A stretch of 5,252 nt of DNA, taken from NCBI GenBank assembly GCA_903970355.1, contig CAJCIF010000380.1, positions 1-5,252 on the forward strand, written 5' to 3'. Numbering within the stretch: position 1 is the first letter of the stretch; each line of letters starts with the position of its first letter. Shown here piece by piece: positions 1-5,252 of this stretch. The position numbers were made by a program, and so were the translations under genes. The notes below the pieces were generated by a model. The model ran no database searches, was not told the origin of the DNA, and saw only the letters and a list, made by a program, of their open reading frames with translations. The stretch is from Actinomycetota bacterium (GTDB taxonomy: Bacteria > Cyanobacteriota > Vampirovibrionia > Obscuribacterales > Obscuribacteraceae).

Positions 1-227
1 TAAAAGTTACCGGCACGGGCGATTTCAGGGTAGTAGGACCCACGAGAGGCTAACCGCCAGAAAATCCGCTTGCCTGGCATAGAGGCTCGGGCTTGTGTGG
101 GCGGAAGTACCATGCGCCTGGTGGCGTTCCGCTTATTACCACCGAATAGCCCATAGACAAACAATCGCAGTTTCTCGACGATTGATTCATCGCTTTTGTC
201 CACATAAATGTCTGTCTGAAATGCCAT
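1..227 (-). CDS. hypothetical protein, 5' part (runs off left edge)
   Basis: An open frame reads leftward from an ATG at 227-225 through 75 codons to the window edge without a stop. The start is well supported: GGAG (minus strand, 241-238) lies 10 nt upstream. The visible protein begins MAFQTDIYVDKSDESIVEKL and is rich in Arg/Lys, with a basic, aromatic stretch at residues 53-66 (GKRIFWRLASRGSYY). There is no signal peptide, no membrane segment and no motif I recognise, so I assign no function. It is divergent from the histidine kinase gene, with an 85-bp gap that must hold both promoters. The rest of the gene lies outside the window. Confidence comes from the uninterrupted frame plus the Shine-Dalgarno sequence, not from homology. 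Confidence 0.6.
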   Translation of the reverse strand, partial: MAFQTDIYVDKSDESIVEKLRLFVYGLFGGNKRNATRRMVLPPTQARASMPGKRIFWRLASRGSYYPEIARAGNF

Positions 228-312
228 AATCTTTAATCTCCGACCTCAACATGTTCAATTGTCATCATCACTCGTGACCAAATGGTGACATCGACATTAA
301 ATCAGCAAGATT
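228..312. promoter_or_regulatory. divergent intergenic region with GTGA/TCAC half-sites
   Basis: This 85-bp gap separates two divergently transcribed genes and should contain both promoters. A TTGTCA hexamer (259-264, plus strand) resembles a -35 box for the kinase, but the -10 at the right distance is weak (AATGGT, 281-286). Just downstream are TCAC (268-271), GTGA (274-277) and GTGA (285-288). The first two form a perfect inverted repeat with a 2-nt centre. GTGAC is then repeated directly 11 bp later, about one helical turn. This arrangement is operator-like, but no regulator can be named. Confidence 0.35.
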
Positions 313-2226
313 ATGGCCAAGCCCCCTCAAAAGTTTTCTCTACAGTCTTTAGCCAAGGCACTGCGAAATCTGAACCTTGCTCAAAAGGGATTGCTCTTTA
401 TCGCCATACCTATGGTTCTACAGTTGGCTTTTACTATCTTTATGGCACGTATTGTGGACAGATCCCAGACTGTGGCACAGTTTGAGTATCGTTCCAAGAC
501 CGTAATCGGCAATATTAACTGGCTCATGGTAGCCCTGTCTTTTGCGGGCAAATATGCTCTGGAATACCGAATTTCGCACAAGCAGGCGGCTAAGAACTTA
601 GCCTATTTTTGGATCGGCAGACTGGATATCGCTTCAAAAGATCTAAAAGCCTTGCCCCAGAAAGACAAAGTTTCGCTGCAAATTGAGGAAGACTTTGCTA
701 AATCAGTAGACAAGATACGAAACCAAATCGTGTCAGTACTCAATACACCTATAGACGAAAAACTTGACTTGGCCTCATCAGAACTTATCTCGGATGCTAC
801 GCAAAAGCTTTGGGACGATATGCTTTTGAAGCGGAGTAAGCTGTTAATGCAGGAACGAAAAGAGTTTTCCGTGAACATGCAGGACTTACCCGCTGTGAGA
901 AATCAGCTCACGCTGGTTACGCAGGGAGCAGTCTTACTGACGCTTGGACTGACCTTCTATCTTGTCTATGTCTTCAATGTACAAATCGCCAAGAGGCTTG
1001 GCCTTCTGAGCGATAACACGATAAGGCTTTCTAAAGGTATGCCGCTTAATGAACCGCAGCTGGGCACAGATGAAATTGCCAATCTTGATGCGTTTTTCCG
1101 AAAGATGGCAGACGAATTGACAGCTAGCAAATTAGAGCTGGAGCTGAGTGAAGAGCGCTTGCGCAATTTGATTGAAAATCTGCCGATCGGACTTCTCACT
1201 CTAAATGAGCAACTGAATATTCAATCCATAAACGCAAGAGCCTCTGAAATGTTTCTGACCCCGGCAAAGGAGGCTGTTAGTGTCGGCGTTAAGAGTCTCA
1301 TTCCAAGCATTCCGCAAACTTTCATGAATGAAGCAAGAGAGATGCAGCCAAGCGCAGAAGATCAATCTACACACCTTGATGTAGAAACGATCAATGCTGT
1401 CGGTAAGCGCATGTTTCTGGAGCTGACACTTAAAGCCAATCAGTTTCGGGATGAGAATGTTCGATTGCTGACCATCAATGACATTACCGAACGAAAGAAC
1501 ATGGAGCAATTGCGCGAAGATTTCTTGAACATGGTTACCCATGATCTACGAAGTCCGCTTGCATCAATAGGTCTTACTCACCAACTGCTTTTGCGAAGCG
1601 CCTATGGAGATCTTTCTGAAAAGGCAAAAGACAAACTCGAAAAGGCAGAACGAAATGTAGAGCGCTTGATACGCTTAATCAACGATTTGCTCGATTTCGA
1701 AAAGATGCGAGCCGGTAGCATAGAACTGAGCACAAGGGAAATGAACAGTGATGCTCTTGTTGCTCTTTCAGTGGAATCGGTTGCTGCTCTTTCCGAGCAA
1801 AAGCAAATCAAAATTGTGCTGCCCAAAGACACTTGCCGATTCGTTGCAGATGAAGGGCGTTTGGTGCAGGTGCTCACGAATCTGCTCGGGAACGCCATCA
1901 AATTTTCTGAACCAGGACAGGAAATTAAAATTGCAGTGCGCGAAAAAAATCGAGTGGTGGAATTTCGGGTTGAGGACTCTGGACGGGGCATTCCCAAAGA
2001 GAAGCGCGAAGCCATTTTTGAAAAATATAAGCAGGTTCGTACCGAAGACTATACCGAAAAGGGTGGTACCGGACTTGGATTGCCAATTTGCAAGCTGATT
2101 GTAGAAATGCATGGCGGTACAATCGGCGTTGAAAGTGAAGTCGGCAAAGGAAGCACCTTCTTCTTCAAAATTCCTCGTGATGGCAATGTCCTTGATGTAT
2201 CAGGGGGGAGTGGGACTGGGGAATGA
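313..2226 (+). CDS. membrane sensor histidine kinase (HAMP-PAS-HisKA-HATPase)
   Basis: A complete 637-residue two-component sensor kinase. It should autophosphorylate on a His using ATP and pass the phosphate to a response regulator not seen here. Domain order: cytoplasmic basic N-terminus; membrane segment ~26-46; helical extracytoplasmic sensor ~48-198, CHASE3-like in layout but not clearly assignable; membrane segment ~201-222; HAMP ~222-272, with a TDEI motif; PAS ~282-392, ending NDITERK; HisKA with phosphoacceptor H410 in MVTHDLRSPL; HATPase with N-box N523/N527 (LTNLLGNAIKFS), G1 DSGRGI (555-560), F-box around IFEKYKQV (568-575) and G2 GGTGLGL (584-590). All catalytic motifs are intact. 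The start is firm: an in-frame TAA sits at 298-300 and ATG 313 is the only ATG before the conserved region, although its Shine-Dalgarno sequence is poor. A Gly/Ser tail (residues 629-637) follows the ATPase domain and is encoded in the overlap with the convergent pseudopilin gene. The signal sensed is unknown. Confidence 0.95.
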   Translation: MAKPPQKFSLQSLAKALRNLNLAQKGLLFIAIPMVLQLAFTIFMARIVDRSQTVAQFEYRSKTVIGNINWLMVALSFAGKYALEYRISHKQAAKNLAYFWIGRLDIASKDLKALPQKDKVSLQIEEDFAKSVDKIRNQIVSVLNTPIDEKLDLASSELISDATQKLWDDMLLKRSKLLMQERKEFSVNMQDLPAVRNQLTLVTQGAVLLTLGLTFYLVYVFNVQIAKRLGLLSDNTIRLSKGMPLNEPQLGTDEIANLDAFFRKMADELTASKLELELSEERLRNLIENLPIGLLTLNEQLNIQSINARASEMFLTPAKEAVSVGVKSLIPSIPQTFMNEAREMQPSAEDQSTHLDVETINAVGKRMFLELTLKANQFRDENVRLLTINDITERKNMEQLREDFLNMVTHDLRSPLASIGLTHQLLLRSAYGDLSEKAKDKLEKAERNVERLIRLINDLLDFEKMRAGSIELSTREMNSDALVALSVESVAALSEQKQIKIVLPKDTCRFVADEGRLVQVLTNLLGNAIKFSEPGQEIKIAVREKNRVVEFRVEDSGRGIPKEKREAIFEKYKQVRTEDYTEKGGTGLGLPICKLIVEMHGGTIGVESEVGKGSTFFFKIPRDGNVLDVSGGSGTGE

Positions 2227-2655
2227 ATAGGTGAAGGGCACAAGCCGAGTGCTCGTTAAGGTAATGTAGTTTTGTCCTTGTAAAAGCGAGAGAAACGCAG
2301 TCTTCACAAGCACCTGCGTTGTTACTGATACGGTTCCAGTAACAGGGCCGCCACTGGCTGTTAGCTGTGCAACAGTCGGTCCGGTTATGTTCACAGTTGG
2401 ACTGCCTACCATAGTGAGAGAACGTCCAAATGAACTGTTTACGACAGCGGCACGGGCAATTACGATACCGGCTCGACTGGAAGCCTGGCTCGGTGGACCA
2501 GCAGCAGCGACTCGAGCTGCTTCATCGCAAGTGGAGTCGTTGAATTGAGCTCCGACGACAACGGCAGCTAGATCCGTTCCAATGAAAATGACTGGGACAA
2601 GTACAGCCAGCCCCACAATAAATTCAACTGAAACGTTGCCCTTTTTCGAGCGCAT
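2200..2655 (-). CDS. TadE-like pseudopilin (small, class III leader)
   Basis: A complete 151-residue minor pilin of the TadE type, a membrane-inserted pseudopilin of Flp/Tad pili processed by the prepilin peptidase. The leader is MRSKKG, followed by N-V-S-V-E-F. G6 is at -1 and E11 at +5, the class III/type IVb cleavage pattern. The hydrophobic helix spans about residues 12-35. An amphipathic, Ala-rich stretch (DEAARVAAAG, 44-53) and a beta-like C-terminal part ending VPFTYSFPSPTPP follow, as in TadE-family proteins. I chose ATG 2655 over an in-frame GTG at 2688 and ATG at 2679: AGGGGA (minus strand, 2671-2666) lies 10 nt upstream and the leader becomes a typical short basic one. The gene is convergent with the kinase, overlapping its last 27 bp, and divergent from the larger pseudopilin gene. 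One Cys (C43) is present. Family call is from motif and layout, not a search. Confidence 0.8.
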   Translation of the reverse strand: MRSKKGNVSVEFIVGLAVLVPVIFIGTDLAAVVVGAQFNDSTCDEAARVAAAGPPSQASSRAGIVIARAAVVNSSFGRSLTMVGSPTVNITGPTVAQLTASGGPVTGTVSVTTQVLVKTAFLSLLQGQNYITLTSTRLVPFTYSFPSPTPP

Positions 2656-2665
2656 TTCCCAGATT

Positions 2666-2671
2666 TCCCCT
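2666..2671 (-). promoter_or_regulatory. Shine-Dalgarno deciding the start of the small TadE-like gene
   Basis: AGGGGA on the minus strand lies 10 nt before ATG 2655. It falls inside the coding region if translation began at the in-frame GTG 2688 or ATG 2679, and so favours the shorter form with the six-residue MRSKKG leader. Confidence 0.55.
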
Positions 2672-2686
2672 GGTGACATTATTAGC

Positions 2687-2698
2687 ACAGAATACTGT
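2687..2698. repeat. imperfect palindrome ACAGAATACTGT
   Basis: ACAG and CTGT arms are perfect inverted repeats around a 4-nt centre, and 10 of 12 positions are self-complementary. It lies about 30 bp upstream of the chosen start of the small pseudopilin gene and about 100 bp upstream of the larger one, so it is placed to serve as an operator. It does not match the Gram-positive or E. coli LexA boxes, and no regulator can be named. Confidence 0.3.
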
Positions 2699-2796
2699 TC
2701 GATTGTTTGTCGTATTTATCCGAAAGATGGTGCCCCAAATGGTTGGCTAATAACGTTTTATAAGCGCTAATTTAGGGTAAGAAGAAAAAAAAGCGC

Positions 2797-3807
2797 ATGC
2801 TTTTTGGTTGGGGGGTTGGACAATTGCATAGTCCTAGAAGGTTCGTAGGCTCCGCCTACGTCGAGTTCGCTTCTTTGACGCTATTAGCGATTTTGTTCGT
2901 TCTACTTCCTGTTGGGAATTTATTCGCTTTTCTTGCTGGCGCTGGTTTGTGTAATACAGCTACGGATGTGATGACGCACCAGGCTGCCGTATCCACCTCA
3001 TTCAACAATGCCTTGAATTCCATGGTGGCAACCAGTCAGCAGGCTACATCCGCACAATGGGCGAATTTTTTAAAAATCGCTCCCAGCGCTGGTTACGAAG
3101 GGAGCGGGGCAGATCTCTATATCACTGAAACTAACTCATTTACAGGTGTGTCAACAACCTATACCGCTGACACTCTTCCTGGATTGATTGACACATCAAC
3201 CAACATTTACGAGTGCGCGGTTAAATCCAATTACGCGATCGGTCCTGTATTTGCACTTTCAATTCCGATGTTTGCCGGCATACCTGGACTGGGTGCGCCA
3301 CTGCAAGTCACTTTCAGTTCGATTAAACCGGCCGAGCATATTGTTGACTGGATGCCACCACCATTGACATTTATGGCTCAAATGTCAGGACAGATGCCTT
3401 CCGTGGGTTCAGCAGTTCCACTTGGACCAACGGTAAGCTGGAATTACCCATTCATAGTCAGTGATGAAGCGCTGCCTGGCGATTCAACTGTAACATCAGT
3501 AAATGGCCTAACAATCAGTCCAAGTAGCTTTACAGACACCGGCATTGCTGTCACTGCCGGACAAAGGGTCTCGATCATTTTCCCGAACCGTCCAGCAGGA
3601 CCTTCAACTGAATTAAAGGTGTCCAACAATACCTTCGATGAAGCTGCCCTAAGCGCGAAAATTGGCTCCAACAGTACGTTCTATGCCGGCAGTAGATTTC
3701 TGGATGTGACAGTTGCGCAAACCGGTGAACTTTATCTGGAAGACAATGTGCAAACCGGTTCTGCCCAAACTGATGCATCTGTAGTAAACATCATCGTCAC
3801 CAATTGA
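2797..3807 (+). CDS. large TadE-like pseudopilin with C-terminal lectin-like domain
   Basis: A complete 336-residue protein. The N-terminus has a prepilin-peptidase-type site: RRFVG then S-A-Y-V-E-F, with G18 at -1 and E23 at +5, followed by a hydrophobic helix (~24-50) as in TadE. Residues ~51-220 are a Ser/Thr-rich extracytoplasmic part with two Cys (C52, C140) that could form a disulfide, and a Pro/Gly-rich middle. Residues ~236-336 look like the PA-IL/LecA-type beta-sandwich: FTDTGIAVTAGQRVSI, then ALSAKIG, then GELYLEDNVQTG and a final strand VVNIIV. This is much longer than ordinary TadE. The start is uncertain: ATG 2797 has only a poor Shine-Dalgarno and gives an 18-residue leader. TTG 2824, after a G-rich stretch, would give a 9-residue one. 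The TadG-like gene follows after 13 bp, so the two are probably co-transcribed. The pseudopilin part is fairly sure and the lectin part moderate. Confidence 0.8.
   Translation: MLFGWGVGQLHSPRRFVGSAYVEFASLTLLAILFVLLPVGNLFAFLAGAGLCNTATDVMTHQAAVSTSFNNALNSMVATSQQATSAQWANFLKIAPSAGYEGSGADLYITETNSFTGVSTTYTADTLPGLIDTSTNIYECAVKSNYAIGPVFALSIPMFAGIPGLGAPLQVTFSSIKPAEHIVDWMPPPLTFMAQMSGQMPSVGSAVPLGPTVSWNYPFIVSDEALPGDSTVTSVNGLTISPSSFTDTGIAVTAGQRVSIIFPNRPAGPSTELKVSNNTFDEAALSAKIGSNSTFYAGSRFLDVTVAQTGELYLEDNVQTGSAQTDASVVNIIVTN
3502..3804 (+). other. predicted PA-IL/LecA-like carbohydrate-binding domain (residues ~236-336)
   Basis: The order of motifs matches the family pattern as I remember it: a 'DTGI.V.AGQ.V.I' strand pair, a loop, 'AL.AKIG', a bulky-residue strand, 'GELYL', an acidic loop, and a terminal 'V.I' strand. 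Aligned without gaps from the final V-N-I to Pseudomonas LecA, D316 and T320 fall on the calcium ligands D100 and T104. LecA N107 and N108 are replaced by A323 and Q324. The fold is therefore plausible, but calcium or galactose binding may be altered or lost. The alignment was made by eye from memory. Confidence 0.5.
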
Positions 3808-3813
3808 GAAGGG
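3807..3813 (+). promoter_or_regulatory. Shine-Dalgarno of the TadG-like gene
   Basis: AGAAGGG lies 7 nt before ATG 3821 and begins at the last base of the upstream TGA stop (3805-3807). The 13-bp gap leaves no room for a promoter and supports co-transcription with the lectin-bearing pseudopilin. Confidence 0.7.
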
Positions 3814-3820
3814 TCAAGCC

Positions 3821-5252
3821 ATGAGGGGAGTCTCCAAATTGCGATCCAACTCAGGCGCGATGCTCATGTTCCTTTCGGCGGCTGCATTCTTGCTTTTGAT
3901 TGCGGGCATTCTTTTTTACAACTTGCTGGGAGCCAGTTTCGGACAGACCAATCAAAACCGAGCCCTAAATGCAGCTGCACTTACTGCTGCCAATGATCTC
4001 GGGCGAGTCGTGATAAATGACCCTTATTTTGGCTATGTAAGTTTGGTCGACCATGCGCCCGTTGGTACAAGCGTTACGGCTGGAGACGGTTATCCATTGC
4101 CGGTTCGCAGTATCAATACCATAATCGGCGGTCTAAGAGCTGAAGAAGAGGCGATCAGTAGTTGCACCGACGTTACGACGCAGACCATGTTGATGGGTTA
4201 CTGGGCAGATGACTATGCGGCCATGCAAACAACGGTAACTTCTCTCAATACGGCTCTTACGAATTCCATGACTCAGGGAGCAACCAAACCAACGGACGCT
4301 TACGGAAATAAAGTCGATACCTTTGGTGATGCTCAGTCTACCTACTCTGCCAATGCTTTTGGTACCAACAATTTTCAAATGACGATTGGTTGGTGTCCAA
4401 ATCTCAGCACCAATGTCAAAATACCTTCCCATGATACTTCGGTAAGCATGTCACAGATGACTTCATCGAAAGCTTATCTTGCTTTTCAGGACATAACCTA
4501 TCCGTTTACGGGTTATACCAGTCAACACTTTATTTTTACTGCTATGAACACCATTCCTGCACTAGTTAGTGGCCAGGGATTTTCAACCGATACATCTTCT
4601 TTTACATATGCCGTTCCAGATATTCTAAAGGTAGAAGGTGATCGTGCCAGTTCCTTCTTGGGTCTTTTTACCGGCACATCCGGATACACCGTGCATGGTA
4701 TCGTGTATGCAACGCCTGGTGCGGCTGCTGTACAACCGATGAATCCCGGTTCGCTTGTGATCGGTTTTCCAGATGGGCAAATTCCTGAACTGGCCAAAGT
4801 CCAAAATTTGATTTCAGACAGCGGCCTTGCCAGTACTACTCTCTCTATTTATACGGATTTGACTAAAGATTATCCGACGTCGGCGTCTACAAGCAATTCG
4901 GAATTGGCATCACCGACTACAGCGCTGCCAACTTATCTGGCCGGCAATAATACGGTATCGGCAGGCATGGCCATGTTGATTCATGATTGGGCACGAAGAG
5001 CTGGTCCGTTTTTGGATCCAAGTGCAATCAGCAGCCTTCTCACCACGCCAATTACGACCGGAAGCAGCACGCCTTATATGCTTGTTTCTACTTTTAGCCA
5101 GAGTGGAGGGTTACAAAATTCCTGGCTTCAAATGGAAAATCGTTACACGCAATTGAGCAACAATCAGCTCCTTTGCATAGGAGCCAATGCCGTTGAGTCA
5201 GGAACGAACGGACAAGTATACGATGCAGAATTGATTGACAATGTTCGTAACG
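3821..5252 (+). CDS. TadG-like (Flp pilus assembly TadE/G-like) protein, 3' end outside window
   Basis: An open frame of 477 codons runs from ATG 3821 to the right edge without a stop. The start has a clear Shine-Dalgarno sequence. The N-terminus is TadG-like: a short basic segment (residues 1-8), S-G then a hydrophobic helix (~13-38, AMLMFLSAAAFLLLIAGILF), then NRALNAAALTAANDLGR (46-62). The last stretch corresponds to the 'QNAADAAALAAA' signature after the anchor in Tad-domain proteins. The remaining ~415 visible residues are extracytoplasmic, rich in Ser/Thr/Asn/Gly, with three Cys (C115, C192, C452), and resemble no domain I can name. No MIDAS (DxSxS) motif of a vWA domain is seen in the visible part. 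A conserved-looking segment is HDWARRAGPFLDP (388-400). TadG proteins are envelope-anchored Tad pilus components whose exact role is unsettled. Operon position after a pseudopilin supports the call. Confidence 0.75.
   Translation, partial: MRGVSKLRSNSGAMLMFLSAAAFLLLIAGILFYNLLGASFGQTNQNRALNAAALTAANDLGRVVINDPYFGYVSLVDHAPVGTSVTAGDGYPLPVRSINTIIGGLRAEEEAISSCTDVTTQTMLMGYWADDYAAMQTTVTSLNTALTNSMTQGATKPTDAYGNKVDTFGDAQSTYSANAFGTNNFQMTIGWCPNLSTNVKIPSHDTSVSMSQMTSSKAYLAFQDITYPFTGYTSQHFIFTAMNTIPALVSGQGFSTDTSSFTYAVPDILKVEGDRASSFLGLFTGTSGYTVHGIVYATPGAAAVQPMNPGSLVIGFPDGQIPELAKVQNLISDSGLASTTLSIYTDLTKDYPTSASTSNSELASPTTALPTYLAGNNTVSAGMAMLIHDWARRAGPFLDPSAISSLLTTPITTGSSTPYMLVSTFSQSGGLQNSWLQMENRYTQLSNNQLLCIGANAVESGTNGQVYDAELIDNVRN

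Larger units (their letters stand above)
2656..2796. promoter_or_regulatory. divergent control region between the two pseudopilin genes
   Basis: This 141-bp region must drive both the small TadE-like gene (leftward) and the larger TadE-like/TadG-like operon (rightward). It contains an imperfect 12-bp palindrome at 2687-2698. Leftward, a TG-preceded AT-rich segment around 2684-2678 (TGCTAATAAT on the minus strand) could be an extended -10. Rightward, TATAAG-like sequence at 2759-2764 is the best -10 candidate, but it has no convincing -35. An A8 tract (2785-2792) sits just before the plus-strand start. The promoters themselves are not firmly located. Confidence 0.35.

Noticed and set aside
1602..2015. 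Long minus-strand open frame opposite the kinase domain (137 codons)
   Set aside because: Its protein is a low-complexity Ser/Arg/Phe-rich sequence typical of antisense shadows, and it lies fully opposite the conserved HisKA/HATPase coding region.
2236..2254. Hairpin GGGCAC-N7-GTGCTC just after the kinase stop, as a possible terminator
   Set aside because: The stem is only 6 bp with one wobble pair, no T-tract follows, and it lies inside the coding sequence of the convergent pseudopilin gene.
2656..2688. Longer form of the small pseudopilin starting at GTG 2688 or ATG 2679
   Set aside because: It would add 11 or 8 residues before a clear Shine-Dalgarno and a typical six-residue class III leader, so ATG 2655 is preferred.
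2687..2700. LexA-like box (CGAAC-N4-GTTCG) in the pilin promoter region
   Set aside because: Only the right half, GTTCG (extending to 2702), matches; the left half does not. The E. coli CTGT-N8-ACAG form is also absent.
3717..3759. Exact 10-bp direct repeat GCAAACCGGT (3717-3726 and 3750-3759), in frame, 33 bp apart
   Set aside because: It encodes two QTG tripeptides in adjacent loops of the lectin-like domain. Two copies within a coding region are not enough to call a repeat element, although a micro-duplication is possible.
4133..4797. Minus-strand open frames opposite the TadG-like gene
   Set aside because: They are shorter than the plus-strand frame, which has a Shine-Dalgarno sequence and a TadG-type N-terminus and stays open to the window edge.
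1..5252. Insertion sequences, CRISPR arrays, tRNA or rRNA genes, attachment sites
   Set aside because: No terminal inverted repeats, spaced direct repeats, transposase motifs or cloverleaf-like segments were seen on reading both strands.

Overview
The window looks like part of a bacterial chromosome carrying a small surface-pilus or adhesin module of the Tad (tight adherence, Flp pilus) type beside a membrane sensor histidine kinase. Prepilin-peptidase-type leaders (Gly at -1, Glu-Phe at +5/+6) and a TadG-like N-terminus point to a bacterium with Tad-type secretion. Base composition is balanced, with no strong codon bias. The kinase style and the set of large TadE/TadG-like proteins are reminiscent of non-photosynthetic Cyanobacteria relatives (Vampirovibrionia/Obscuribacterales). 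That placement is a guess from general resemblance, not a demonstrated assignment.

Layout. (1) 1-227, minus strand: the 5' part of an unrecognised small basic protein that runs off the left edge, with a good Shine-Dalgarno sequence. (2) 228-312: a divergent intergenic region with a cluster of TCAC/GTGA half-sites. (3) 313-2226, plus strand: a complete 637-residue sensor histidine kinase (two membrane segments, periplasmic helical sensor, HAMP, PAS, HisKA, HATPase). No response regulator is visible. (4) 2200-2655, minus strand: a 151-residue TadE-like pseudopilin that converges on the kinase and overlaps its 3' end by 27 bp. (5) 2656-2796: the divergent control region of the pilin genes, with an imperfect 12-bp palindrome. 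(6) 2797-3807, plus strand: a second, larger TadE-like pseudopilin. Its C-terminal ~100 residues look like a PA-IL/LecA-type carbohydrate-binding beta-sandwich. (7) 3821-5252, plus strand: a TadG-like protein with an N-terminal membrane anchor, cut by the right edge.

How they may work together (inference). The two pseudopilins and the TadG-like protein would be minor pilus or surface components. The lectin-like domain on the second pseudopilin suggests a glycan-binding tip or surface adhesin. The plus-strand pair (pseudopilin, then TadG-like) is an operon with a 13-bp gap. The first pseudopilin is divergently transcribed and could share control with the pair. The kinase could regulate the module, but only proximity suggests this. 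The core Tad machinery (ATPase TadA, TadB/C, RcpA, prepilin peptidase, major Flp pilin) is not in the window. The most interesting item is the pseudopilin-lectin fusion.
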